DNA from: Saprospiraceae bacterium
GTDB taxonomy: Bacteria > Bacteroidota > Bacteroidia > Chitinophagales > Saprospiraceae
Assembly: GCA_016715465.1 (NCBI GenBank)
Contig: JADKAA010000029.1
Coordinates: forward strand, 868,001 to 932,000
DNA: 64,000 nt
Reading direction: 5' to 3'
Shown here in pieces: positions 29,138 to 37,238 of the stretch; the first letter of the stretch is position 1; every line of letters starts with the position of its first letter. The position numbers and the translations under genes are program-made. The notes below the pieces were generated by a model. That model saw only the letters and a list, made by a program, of their open reading frames with translations, was not told the DNA's origin and did no database searches.

Positions 29138-29573
29138 CACCCGGTAAAATTGCCATTTCCCGGCAATTAATAATCCTGATTACCATAAGTCCATTTATCT
29201 TTTCCTGCGAGGACTGTCGCTTCGTGGAATGCGATTCCCCCACGGCTTACATCACCTTTGTAGATTCCCTCACTTCAGACAATCTGATGGCCACTGACCC
29301 TTCCCCTTCCATAAAAGTGGAAAGTATACAAAGCAACGGCGCCATTACGCCATTGCCATTTCATCCCACCATTGAAAAGCAGTTATACCTCTCCTTTAAT
29401 ATAACTCAGCCGATGGAGGTCATCGTTACCTACAATGCATTAAAGCCAGATACCCTTCAATTTCTACCCTTTATCATCGTAAAGACGGCTGTTGTGCCGG
29501 TGCCTACCCGGATTCTGTGCTGGCGAAAGACTGTGATAAACAACACAGGAATGACATTGTTTTAAGAAAATGA
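29125..29573 (+). CDS. Putative lipoprotein of unknown function (frame-broken near 29480)
   Basis: About 149 codons with a TTG start overlapping the YtxJ remnant; no ATG is available. A hydrophobic stretch ending ISPFIFSC suggests a lipoprotein signal. The mature part (SPTAYITFVDSLTSDN, LSFNITQPMEVIVTYNAL) is beta-rich, then after one shift near 29480 continues RKDGCCAGAYPDSVLAKDCD to a stop at 29571-29573. I recognise no family. Its last 24 codons are repeated at 29978-30048 (see the repeat feature), which shows that the shifted frame is the real one. Confidence 0.55.
29502..29573 (+). repeat. Direct repeat, copy 1: 3' end of the lipoprotein gene
   Basis: The last 72 bases of the putative lipoprotein gene (encoding AYPDSVLAKDCDKQHRNDIV...) recur with about 90% identity at 29978-30048. 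The two copies flank the 21-bp array and the 61-codon minus-strand gene. Confidence 0.8.
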
Positions 29574-29580
29574 TAATGGA

Positions 29581-29665
29581 GAATGGAAAATTGAGAATGG
29601 AGAATGGAAAATTGAGAATGGAGAATGGAAAATTGAGAATGGAGAATGGAAAATTGAGAATTGAT
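29581..29665. repeat. 21-bp tandem repeat array
   Basis: Four near-perfect copies of AATGGAGAATGGAAAATTGAG directly after the lipoprotein stop codon. No coding potential. Confidence 0.9.
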
Positions 29666-29697
29666 AATGGAGAATTTTTAATTTTTAATTATCAATT
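29658..29697. terminator. Inverted repeat after the 21-bp array
   Basis: AATTGATAAT and its exact complement ATTATCAATT are separated by about 20 bases of A/T-rich loop, and the stem is closed further by neighbouring bases. It lies between convergent genes (lipoprotein on plus, 61-residue protein on minus), so it could end transcription in both directions. The stem is all A/T except one pair type and hence weak. Confidence 0.4.
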
Positions 29698-29728
29698 GTC
29701 AATTAAAATAGTGCTTCTTTGAGCGATA

Positions 29729-29914
29729 TCATTTTGCCAACTTGTTAAGAAGTTCGGCGTCTTCTTCGATAATTTTCTTTATAAGGTTGGCTGTTTCGAT
29801 TTGTTCATCCGTTAACTTTTCAACCTGACGTAAATATTCAAGAACGGGCTTGAGTTGGTTTTCAGGCAACTTCAAAATTATTTGATTTATTTCTGATCTC
29901 ATCTGACTATCCAT
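29729..29914 (-). CDS. Small acidic helical protein of unknown function (antitoxin-like size)
   Basis: 61 residues, starting MDSQMRSEINQIILKLPENQ and ending EDAELLNKLAK. It is predicted all-helical, acidic at the C-terminus, and resembles short Bacteroidota proteins with the pattern LPENxLKPVLEYLxxVEK, some of which are annotated as DUF2281-like addiction-module components. No toxin partner is next to it: the neighbours are repeats. Probably a real gene because the reading frame is well formed amid non-coding repeats; the antitoxin idea is weak. Confidence 0.55.
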   Translation of the reverse strand: MDSQMRSEINQIILKLPENQLKPVLEYLRQVEKLTDEQIETANLIKKIIEEDAELLNKLAK

Positions 29915-29964
29915 TTCAGGCTATTTTGGTACAAAGTTACGAATTTTACAAATTGGAATTGTAT

Positions 29965-29975
29965 ATGCCGCGTGG
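29965..29975 (+). repeat. Isolated copy of the 49-bp array's core (ATGCCGCGTGG)
   Basis: Eleven bases identical to the core of the 49-bp unit occur exactly at the left border of the duplicated gene end (29978), about 180 bases before the array proper. Confidence 0.6.
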
Positions 29976-29977
29976 CG

Positions 29978-30048
29978 CCTCACCAGATACAGTGCTGGCG
30001 AAAGACTGTGATAAACAACACAGGAATGACATTGTCTTAAGAAAGTAA
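29978..30048 (+). repeat. Direct repeat, copy 2: orphan 3' gene end
   Basis: Encodes ASPDTVLAKDCDKQHRNDIV... and a stop, matching copy 1 at 29502-29573 with a few substitutions. It has no start codon or upstream coding part, so it is an orphan fragment from a duplication or a deleted paralogue. Confidence 0.75.
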
Positions 30049-30145
30049 AGTAATGCAAATGACTTTTGTCCTCTTCCTCCCTCCCCCCGCTTTGCGGGGG
30101 TACTCCCTCCCCTCTGGGCGAGGGGCAGGCCCGGGAGAGTTTAGT

Positions 30146-31403
30146 TTTGTCGATGCCGCGTGGTGTGCACGCGGGTCACTCCTTCCTCCTCTCTGAATTT
30201 GTCGATGCCGCGTGGTTAGCACGCGAACTCCTTTCTCCTGGGAATTTGTCGATGCCGCGTGGTGCGCACGCGAACTCCTTCCTCCTCTCTCTGAATTTGT
30301 CGATGCCGCGTGGTTAGCTTACGGAACTCCTTCCTCCTCTCTGAATTTGTCGATGCCGCGTGGTGCGCACGCGAAGTCCTTCCCTCCTCTCTGAATTTGT
30401 CGATGCCGCGTGGTTAGCACGCGAACTCCTTCCTCTCCTGGGAATTTGTCGATGCCGCGTGGTGCGCACGCGAACTCCTTCCTCCTCTCTGAATTTGTCG
30501 ATGCCGCGTGGTTAGCACGCGAACTCCTTCCTCCTCTCTGAATTTGTCGTTGCCGCGTGGTTAGCACGCGAACTCCTTCCTCCTCTCTGAATTTGTCGAT
30601 GCCGCGTGGTGCGCACGCGATCCTTCCTCTCTCTGAATTTGTCTACGCCGCGTGGTGCGCACGCGAACTCCTTCCTCCTCTCTGAATTTGTCGATGCCGC
30701 GTGGTTAGCACGCGAACTCCTTCCTCTCCTGGGAATTTGTCGATGCCGCGTGGTGCGCACGCGAACTCCTTCCTCCTCTCTGAATTTGTCGATGCCGCGT
30801 GGTTAGCACGCGAACTCCTTCCTCCTCTCTGAATTTGTCGATGCCGCGTGGTTAGCACGCGAACTCCTTCCTCCTCTCTGAATTTGTCGTTGCCGCGTGG
30901 TTAGCACGCGAACTCCTTCCTCCTCTCTGAATTTGTCGATGCCGCGTGGTGCGCACGCGAACTCCTTCCTCCTCTCTGAATTTGTCGATGCCGCGTGGTG
31001 CGCACGCGAACTCCTTCCTCCTCTCTGAATTTGTCGATGCCGCGTGGTTAGCACGCGAACTCCTTCCTCCTCTCTGAATTTGTCGATGCCGCGTGGTTAG
31101 CACGCGAACTCCTTCCTCCTCTCTGAATTTGTCGATGCCGCGTGGTTAGCACGCGGACCCCTTCCTCCTCTCTGCATCTGCCGATGCCGCGTGGTTAGCA
31201 CGCGAACTCCTTCCTCCTCTGAATTTGTCGATGCCGCGTGGTTAGCACGCGAACTCCTTCCTCCTCTCTGAATTTGTCGATGCCGCGTGGTTAGCACGCG
31301 AACTCCTTCCTCCTCTCTGAATTTGTCGATGCCGCGTGGTTAGCACGCGACTCCTTCCTCCTCTCTGAATTTGTCGATGCCGCGTGGTTAGCACGCGGGT
31401 CAC
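30146..31403. repeat. 49-bp tandem repeat array, about 26 copies with two hairpin-loop types
   Basis: About 26 head-to-tail copies of a unit of about 49 bp made of TTTGTCGATGC, a hairpin core CGCGTG-loop-CACGCG, and a pyrimidine tract AACTCCTTCCTCCTCTCT. The 5-nt loop is GTTAG in most copies and GTGCG in about eight; copy 1 has GTGTG and copy 4 is degenerate. The first and last copies share a different right flank, GCGGGTCACT. Because 49 is not a multiple of three, open frames crossing it are artefacts. It is not a CRISPR array: there are no unique spacers. Confidence 0.95.
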
Positions 31404-31408
31404 TTACT

Positions 31409-31432
31409 AAAATGAGCTGCCGCTCATTTTTT
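31409..31432 (+). terminator. Strong intrinsic terminator after the 49-bp array
   Basis: Perfect 9-bp stem AAAATGAGC / GCTCATTTT with a TGCC loop and a run of six T on the plus strand. It immediately follows the last repeat copy, as if the array were the end of a plus-strand transcript. Confidence 0.75.
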
Positions 31433-31458
31433 CTCCGTAGGAGAAACCGTTCGTTCAT

Positions 31459-31670
31459 CCCTGTTCCCTGATCCCTGTTCCTGTTCCCTGATCCCTGATC
31501 CCTGTTCCCTGTTCCCTGTTCCCTGTTCCCTGATCCCTGATCCCTGTTCCCTGATCCCTGTTCCCTGATCCCTGTTCCCTGATCCCCTGATCCCAGATCC
31601 CTGATCCCTGATCCCTGATCCCTGATCCCTGATCCCTGATCCCTGATCCCTGATCCCTGATCCCTGATCC
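31459..31670. repeat. Heptamer array (CCCTGWT)n, G-quadruplex-prone on the minus strand
   Basis: About 30 copies of CCCTGAT or CCCTGTT. The minus strand is GGG every seven bases with 4-nt loops (ATCA / AACA), the textbook spacing for stacked G-quadruplexes. The last ten or so copies are pure CCCTGAT. The array ends at the stop codon of the truncated glutamate dehydrogenase. Confidence 0.95.
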
Positions 31671-32741
31671 CTATGGAAACACACCCAAAGTAAGGTAGTC
31701 ATTGGCTACTTTTTTCAGAAGGACTACTTCCGCATCTGCGGTAACAGGTCCATTGGCGGCTTCACCTATGATTTTGGCTTTCACAAACTTGGCGTTTTCC
31801 TTATTGATCTGTGATTCAAGTGCAGCAGGCAATAAAATGTCGCACTCAATTTTCACCCAGTCTTCGCGGTGCTCCATTTTTTGGTGCCCGGAAAGCCCAT
31901 GATGGAACCTTTATTTTTTCGGTGTTCAACGAGTTTGGCAATGTTGATGCCCGCTTCGCTGTAAATGGTACCTTCCTGCTCAGATACGGCGATGATCTTT
32001 ACACCACCTTCTTCCTGACAGATTTTACCGGCATAAGAACCCACGTTGCCCATGCCCTGGATGACCATGGTCTTACCCGCAATGCCCGGTTCAAGTTTTA
32101 CCTTGGCCATGAGTTTTGGATCGTTGCACAATTCACGAAGCCCGTAAAATACACCCCTGCCTGTTGCTTCTGTTCTGCCGTTGATGCCATTTTGGTTTAC
32201 CGGCTTACCGGTGACACAACCCGCTGCATCGATCTCACCACCTTTGAAGGTTTGATAGGTATCCAGGATCCACGCCATTTCCCTTCTCCGGTTCCGTAGT
32301 CAGGGGCAGGTACATCAACACTTGGGCCGATGAAATTTTTGCGCATCAACTCCACCGTATATCTCCTGGTAATGCGTTCCAGTTCTTCTTCCGTATAATT
32401 CCTGGGTGATATTTTTACCCCACCTTTTGCCCTCCAAAAGGAACATCTACAATGGCGCACTTGTAGGTCATCAATGCGGCAAGTGCCATCACTTCTTCCT
32501 GATTTACCAGGTGAGAAAACGGATACCGCCCTTGGTCGGAAGTCTGTGGTGACTGTGTTGCACCCTGTATGCCTCAATGACCTGGAAAATCTTTTCCAAT
32601 CCTCACTGGAAAATTCATCTGATATACTGCATTGCACACCTTGATCTGATCCAATAAACCCTTCGGGTGTTTGGAAATGGCTGCAGCCTTATCAAAATTG
32701 CGCTGCACGCTTTCATAAAAATTAGCTTGTTTCGTGCTCAT
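31671..32741 (-). pseudogene. Glutamate dehydrogenase (Glu/Leu/Phe/Val family), truncated and frame-broken
   Basis: Start ATG 32741 ([20 protein letters not shown]). Read across about five shifts, it gives the expected order: substrate-binding KGGIRFSHLV and [16 protein letters not shown], then [20 protein letters not shown] and the Rossmann VIQGMGNVGSYAGK, then GEAANGPVTADAEVVLL. There, at about residue 330, the gene stops (KKVANDYLTLGVFP) with the heptamer array starting at the stop codon; the final 100 or so residues (usually PDMFLNAGGVTVSYFEW) are missing. The shifts may be errors, but the lost 3' end is structural: real truncation or an assembly join at the repeat. It overlaps the ccmD gene by 20 nt. 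Confidence 0.75.
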
Positions 32742-32925
32742 CGTTAATATGTTTTTCTAATTTGGTTAGTTTCCTGTCCAATCGCCAGAGATAAATAGCC
32801 AGGCCTGCAAACACAATAACTATGCCTGCAACAACTGAATAAATTTTACCTGTACTTCTGAGAAAATCGTTCTCCGGTGATTGTGCCTGAAGCAGCACAT
32901 GAAAAAAAAAAGCAAGGCAAGACAT
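32722..32925 (-). CDS. ccmD: CcmD-family small membrane protein
   Basis: 67 residues. A hydrophobic N-terminal leader-like part (SCLAFFFHVLLQAQ) is followed by FLRSTGKIYSVVAG, one transmembrane helix (IVIVFAGLAIYLW) and a cytoplasmic basic/acidic tail (RLDRKLTKLEKHIND). This matches the Bacteroidota form of CcmD, which holds haem-loaded CcmE at the CcmABC transporter. The ccmB and ccmC genes lie upstream in the same direction, although 269 nt separate ccmC from it. Confidence 0.75.
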   Translation of the reverse strand: MSCLAFFFHVLLQAQSPENDFLRSTGKIYSVVAGIVIVFAGLAIYLWRLDRKLTKLEKHINDEHETS

Positions 32926-33194
32926 GCTGCTGATTTCTGCTCGTATGGTGGCTATACATCAATGAATTGTTGTAACAATTTACCTGCCAAAAGTCGCCTT
33001 TATTTGGCACATTCCAAAATTAATGGGTAAAATAAAAATCCAAATCTGTAAAATCTTGAGCTCTTGAATTCACACCTTGCGAATGACCTTCAAAGCACAG
33101 ACAAAATCCTGCAAGCATTTGATGGCTTTTTTGACAAATCTCCCCTATCCAAAGGAACGGAAGGCCATATTTTTCATAGGTGATTGGCGTATTC

Positions 33195-34239
33195 TTACCT
33201 ATTTTTAAGCACGCGGTCTGAGAGCTTTAACAGCCGGAATTTTAGTTGGGCAAGCCAGCAGCCGAGCAGAAACAAGGCGATGATTGATGGTAAAAAAGAG
33301 CCTGAGGGTATGATCGAGGTCTTCCCCACCCAATGCCGGGTTTCCCCCATTTCCGGGGTGGAGACTATCCGTAAGTCTTGGAATGACAAAGACCAGCGGG
33401 ATCAAAGCCACAAAGGCAAAAATGCTGAAGACCGCAGAAACCCTGGCCTTCTTTTCTTCATCGGTAAATGATGACCTTAGGATCACATAACCGAAATATA
33501 TAAACATGGCAATGGTCGCCATGTTGAGCTTGATGTCGTTGGTCCACCAGCTTCCCCACGTATATCGCGCCCACAAAGAACCGGTAGCAATGCCCAGGAT
33601 GCCAAACAAAATACCCGCTTTGTTGTAGGCTTCGCTCCACAAATCATGGTCTTTGCGGCTTGTCCTCAGGTACAAAATGGCATGGTACAGTCCTACCAGA
33701 TACAGACTGAACATGGCCATCCACAGGGCCACATGGAAAAAGGTATTGCGGATGGTCTCATTGAGGATGCTGCGGTATGGAAAACGGATGCCTTCTGGCT
33801 TTACCAGGTCCACACCCGGCTCATCGGTAAACCCTGCGCCATCAACCCGGGTAGGTGTGACGTTGGCAGCAGCGGAAACATAAATGCCATCCGGTAAGAT
33901 GGCAGAACCATCCAGTGTATTGTAAACCACTATGGTAAAAGACTGGCCTGAAGTTGCAATGGGAACTATAAATTCACCCTGTAATTCGTTGTTGCTTTTG
34001 ACCTGCACATTTGAGGCTTTTAAATATTGGCCTTCCTGGTTTTTCAACCAGACATATGTTTTGTCCGCCTCGGAAAACTGGGTATTGTAGGCCATAATTT
34101 TTATGGCAAAGGTTTCACCTGCAATGGCCGTAGTTGGAACAACACCGGTTAAACCCGGACTCAACGGCGTGACCAAGCCGCCGATCAGCACATAAAAAAA
34201 ACAAGGCCACCCCAATATTTTCCACCACCACTTTGCCAT
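33195..34239 (-). CDS. ccmC: CcmC/CcsA-family haem handling protein with N-terminal Ig-like extension (frame-broken near 33300)
   Basis: About 348 codons. The first helix (WPCFFYVLIGGL) is followed by about 120 residues of beta-rich extracytoplasmic sequence (TTAIAGETFAIKIMAYN, NTLDGSAILPDGIYVSAA), then five more helices. The haem-handling loop reads WARYTWGSWWTNDIKLNM, the Bacteroidota form of the tryptophan-rich WWD motif. Near 33300 the frame shifts, and the last helix continues LPSIIALFLLGCWLAQLKF to the stop at 33195. CcmC transfers haem to CcmE during cytochrome c maturation. The long N-terminal domain is not present in the typical CcmC of about 230 residues. Confidence 0.75.
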
Positions 34240-34282
34240 TTTTCCGATTTGTTGATTGAGCTGTAAATTTAAAGGTTATGAC

Positions 34283-34943
34283 TTAGTCCTTCCATATAAA
34301 TTCAAATAAAATAAGAATGAGCCCACTTAATAGCAGGTCAATGCCCGCAAGCATGGTCAGGTTTCACCAACCGCGGTGTCCACCAGCAAGCCCATGGCTA
34401 CCGCGGTAATTTTTATGAGTAAGAGCAGGATAGGTATGGTAAGCGGTATGGCCATTACCGACATCAGCACGCCATTATTACCTTCACCCTGTGCCGATAC
34501 AGAAGCAATAAAAGTAAAAATGACACTCAGTCCATAAACTCCAAGCAGGGCACCTCCCATAAACAGGGAGAAATCCCGGATGGCATTGCCCAAAAAGAAG
34601 GAGAAACCCAGGTAGGTAAGGCCCGTCAATAAAACCAAAAACAGAAAGTTGTATATCATCTTGCCAATGATCACTTCCTGTGCTTTAAAAGGGTGTAATA
34701 ATACATTTGAGAAGTATTGGCTTCCTGCGTGAAACTTTTGGCTATGGCATTGATGCCGCTAAAAAGCACCGCTGTCCACATGAGTACATCCCATTCCAGG
34801 CCTTTAAGCTGGTTGAATGACTTATAAAGGAGAAATACCAGCGTAATGGAAAAAAGCAGGATGCCAAAAAAAGCATGTTTGCGCCTGATTTCAAGCACGA
34901 CCTCTTTATACAGTATGGCATACACGTGCCTGAAAGTCCTCAA
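34283..34943 (-). CDS. ccmB: CcmB haem exporter permease (two frame breaks)
   Basis: About 220 codons. Start MRTFRHVYAILYKEVVLEIR is the canonical CcmB N-terminus, followed by the helices FGILLFSITLVFLLY and the signature GINAIAKSFTQEANTSQMYYYTLL. A shift near 34680 leads into HPFKAQEVIIGKMIYNFLFL, and a second near 34360 into LTMLAGIDLLLSGLILILF. Length and order match the six-helix ABC permease that works with CcmA and CcmC. Followed by ccmC 43 nt later; ccmA is not in the window. Confidence 0.8.
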
Positions 34944-34949
34944 AGTAGC

Positions 34950-35339
34950 TTATTTGGCTTCTTCTGCGTCGTAAACCAGGTAATTGGTCTCGCCCTGCCA
35001 TGGAAAAGCATGGACCACTTCCTTGTAATGCAGGCGTACATTTTTTCCTTCCATGGCTTGCATTTCACCATACACAGTCGCATCAACGACAGAAAACTCC
35101 CAGATGCTCTGCTTGTTCATCAAGGCAGCACCAGCCAATTGTATCTGGCCTTCATAGGTTTTAAAAACCTTTCCTTTCTTGGAAATCTTAAACAACATAC
35201 CCGACCTGGTGCCCTCACTGAGGGTATAGGTACGGTAAAAATAATAGGTCACCGTGCAAAGGACAAAGGCTATGAAAAGTACCCAGAGTACCCTCTTAAA
35301 AATGGAACGCGCTTTGACTTTGGTTTCTTCTAAGTTCAT
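34950..35339 (-). CDS. Conserved membrane protein of unknown function (SEGTRSG family)
   Basis: 129 residues: cytoplasmic N-terminus, one helix (VLWVLFIAFVLCTVTYYFY), then a periplasmic domain with SEGTRSGMLFKISKKGKVFK and TYEGQIQLAG and a C-terminal HYKEVVHAFPWQGETNYLVY. This pattern recurs in many Bacteroidota as a small protein of unknown function, often misnamed in databases. Six nucleotides upstream of ccmB and therefore probably co-transcribed with the cytochrome maturation genes. Confidence 0.7.
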   Translation of the reverse strand: MNLEETKVKARSIFKRVLWVLFIAFVLCTVTYYFYRTYTLSEGTRSGMLFKISKKGKVFKTYEGQIQLAGAALMNKQSIWEFSVVDATVYGEMQAMEGKNVRLHYKEVVHAFPWQGETNYLVYDAEEAK

Positions 35340-35355
35340 ATTTAAATTTTTATGG

Positions 35356-35991
35356 TCATTCTACTACTGTAAATTTTACCGGATTGCCATCCATATTCAT
35401 CACGGTATTGCTCCTGGTTTTTACTTTTAATTCATCAAAGGACAAGGTCGAATTGGCAGGAAGTTTTGAAATAATGCCCTGCAATTGCTGCGGGAAATCG
35501 GGAGTCCTGAGGTTTATCAAAAAAGGAGAAGCCTTTCCCGGCTCCATGATGCTCAGCCGGCAGGTGAAAAATTCTATGCCTTCATTGCGCTGGGACATGT
35601 ATGGAAATTCGAGTTCAAACTTTTTTACTTTGGTCAAATCCCCTCTGGGAATCAGGCTGCCATTCAGCCCCGACAACCGAATCACCGGCATCGGCAGGTT
35701 GGCGACCTTTACGGCATACAAGTCAACCGGCAGGTTTTTGTAATACAATTTTATCTTTACTTCTTCTTCCGGACTCACATACCGAACCTGATACAGGGAA
35801 TCATTGAGTTTAACCACTGTGCCGGGCTTGGCTTTTACTTCGATCAAATTAGCATCGGCTGTATGGAGTTTTATGGGAATTTGGTAGTCCAACTGGCAGT
35901 ACAGCGTCTGTACCGTATCCCTCATCGGTTTGGCAAAAACAGGAAGGTTTTGGGCAAATCCTATTTTTCCATAAAAAGTGACTGCAAGCAT
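35356..35991 (-). CDS. Stand-alone GldM C-terminal-domain-like periplasmic protein
   Basis: 211 residues from ATG 35991, whose TGATG overlap with the preceding stop favours this start over the TTG at 36000. Signal peptide about 1-15 (ending GFAQN). The N-terminal half is an Ig-like beta-sandwich (LYQVRYVSPEEEVKIKLYYK); the C-terminal half (PVIRLSGLNGSLIPRGDLTK, SKLPANSTLSFDELKVKT) resembles the last domain of GldM, the T9SS/gliding motor shaft. No gldKLMN genes are nearby. It may be a diverged paralogue; the resemblance is by pattern only. Confidence 0.5.
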   Translation of the reverse strand: MLAVTFYGKIGFAQNLPVFAKPMRDTVQTLYCQLDYQIPIKLHTADANLIEVKAKPGTVVKLNDSLYQVRYVSPEEEVKIKLYYKNLPVDLYAVKVANLPMPVIRLSGLNGSLIPRGDLTKVKKFELEFPYMSQRNEGIEFFTCRLSIMEPGKASPFLINLRTPDFPQQLQGIISKLPANSTLSFDELKVKTRSNTVMNMDGNPVKFTVVE

Positions 35992-36479
35992 CAGAAACAA
36001 TATCTCAACATATTTGAATTATACCTTATAAAACGGTGATATAGGCCTTTTAGTTTCATGGTTTCATTCCTCTTCCCAAAATGAGCAAAGTCAAAAGAAG
36101 TGGTTTTGAAGCCATCGATTTCCCGTCGTTCTCTTTTGGTGGGCCGGCCGGCGCCGCGGTCTCTGGTTTCCGGCCCTGCCTTGCCTACAAACCAGTTTTT
36201 GTATTTGTTCATTTCTTCCTCCGGAGTAAGGTTGGTATAACAAGGGGCTGCGAGCACTGCGGAAACCCGGGTCTTAATGAGTTGGTCAATGCGAAACAAA
36301 AAATTAAAACCCTGGCGTTTGATCTCAATGAGGTCTCCCTCAGTGACCGTGGCTGAGGCCTTAGCCAATTGCTGGTTGAGCCTTACCTTATGCGCCTTGC
36401 AGGCATCAGATGCTATGGTGCGAGACTTAAAGAGACGCACCGACCAAAGCCATTTGTCAATCCTGACTTTTTCGGCCAC
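35991..36479 (-). CDS. hslR: S4-domain RNA-binding protein, Hsp15-like
   Basis: 162 residues from GTG 36479 (the frame upstream runs into the PPK2 gene on another frame). The S4 domain is at about 4-60: RIDKWLWSVRLFKSRTIASD, CKAHKVRLNQQLAKASATV and EGDLIEIKRQGFNF. This is the pattern of heat-shock protein 15, which binds stalled 50S-nascent chain complexes. The C-terminal extension (GRPTKRERREIDGF) is common in Bacteroidota orthologues, but the last 45 residues after it are unusual and could reflect a missed stop through a shift near 36100. Confidence 0.8.
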   Translation of the reverse strand: MAEKVRIDKWLWSVRLFKSRTIASDACKAHKVRLNQQLAKASATVTEGDLIEIKRQGFNFLFRIDQLIKTRVSAVLAAPCYTNLTPEEEMNKYKNWFVGKAGPETRDRGAGRPTKRERREIDGFKTTSFDFAHFGKRNETMKLKGLYHRFIRYNSNMLRYCF

Positions 36480-36484
36480 AGCGT

Positions 36485-37229
36485 TTATTTGGCGGTAGGT
36501 AAGGTGGGCATGACCAGGGGCAGTTTTTCCAAGGCTTCCACCACGGCTTTCGCAACTACATAATTTCTGTACCAGCGCTGATCTGCAGGAACTATATACC
36601 ATGGGATCTCTGACTCATTGATGGCATATTCATAACATTTCATATACTCCGGCCACAACTTGTGTTCTTCCCAATCGGCCGGATTGTGTTTCCATTGTTT
36701 TGCGGGTTCATCGATCCTCTCCTGTAGCTTTTCCATTTGCCTTTCCGCAGAAATGTGCATGTAAAACTTAAGCACCGATGTAGCATTGTCGAATACCAGC
36801 AATTGCTCAAAGGCGTTGATGGCGGCCATTCTTTTTTGAACCCTGTCTTCATCGATCCACTTGTGGACACGCTGTACGAGGATGTCTTCGTAGTGCGACC
36901 GCACAAAGAGCATAATGTTTCCTTTCCTGGGTGCCATTTTGTGGCATCGCCATAAAAAATCATGGGCAAATTCCTCCTCGCTGGGTTTCTTTAAGGAGTA
37001 GGTATCTATACCCGAAGGATTGCAGTCCGCAAAAACGGTTTTTACCACCCCGTCTTTGCCACTGGCGTCCATGCCTTGCAGGATGACCAGGAGGCTGTAT
37101 TTCTTTTGCGCATACAGGATGTGCTGAAGGTCACCAATGCGTTTAGCCAACTTTTTTGACTTCATTTTTGATGTCTTCCTTGTCCAGTTTTTTAGGCGCG
37201 TCGGTGGCAATTTCTGATAATTTGATCAT
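36485..37229 (-). CDS. ppk2: Polyphosphate kinase 2 family protein (frame-broken near 37170)
   Basis: About 247 codons. ATG 37229 gives MIKLSEIATDAPKKLDKEDI; a shift in an A-run near 37170 leads into KLAKRIGDLQHILYAQ. The P-loop is LLVILQGMDASGKDGVV, followed by DTYSLKKPSEEEFAHDFLWR and the lid LFVRSHYEDILVQRV, all diagnostic of PPK2. The enzyme moves phosphate between polyphosphate and nucleotides, in Bacteroidota usually making NTP/NDP from polyphosphate. It overlaps nothing and lies five nt before the S4 gene. Confidence 0.88.
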
Positions 37230-37238
37230 TGGGGTTGT

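Noticed and set aside
30037..31297. Several short proteins in the 49-bp array (for example peptides with RHRQIQRGGRSSRANHA)
   Set aside because: They are translations of the repeat in successive frames because the unit length is not a multiple of three; no start context and no conserved protein.
30146..31403. CRISPR array
   Set aside because: The repeats are head to tail; there are no unique spacers of constant length and no cas genes in the window.
31424..31702. A 92-residue protein rich in GIRDQGS repeats
   Set aside because: It is a translation of the heptamer array; pure low complexity with no independent support.
32926..33194. Possible gene remnant between ccmC and ccmD
   Set aside because: Short frames exist on both strands (for example a plus-strand stretch with LQSTDKILQAFDGFFDKSP), but none has a start codon or a recognisable family.
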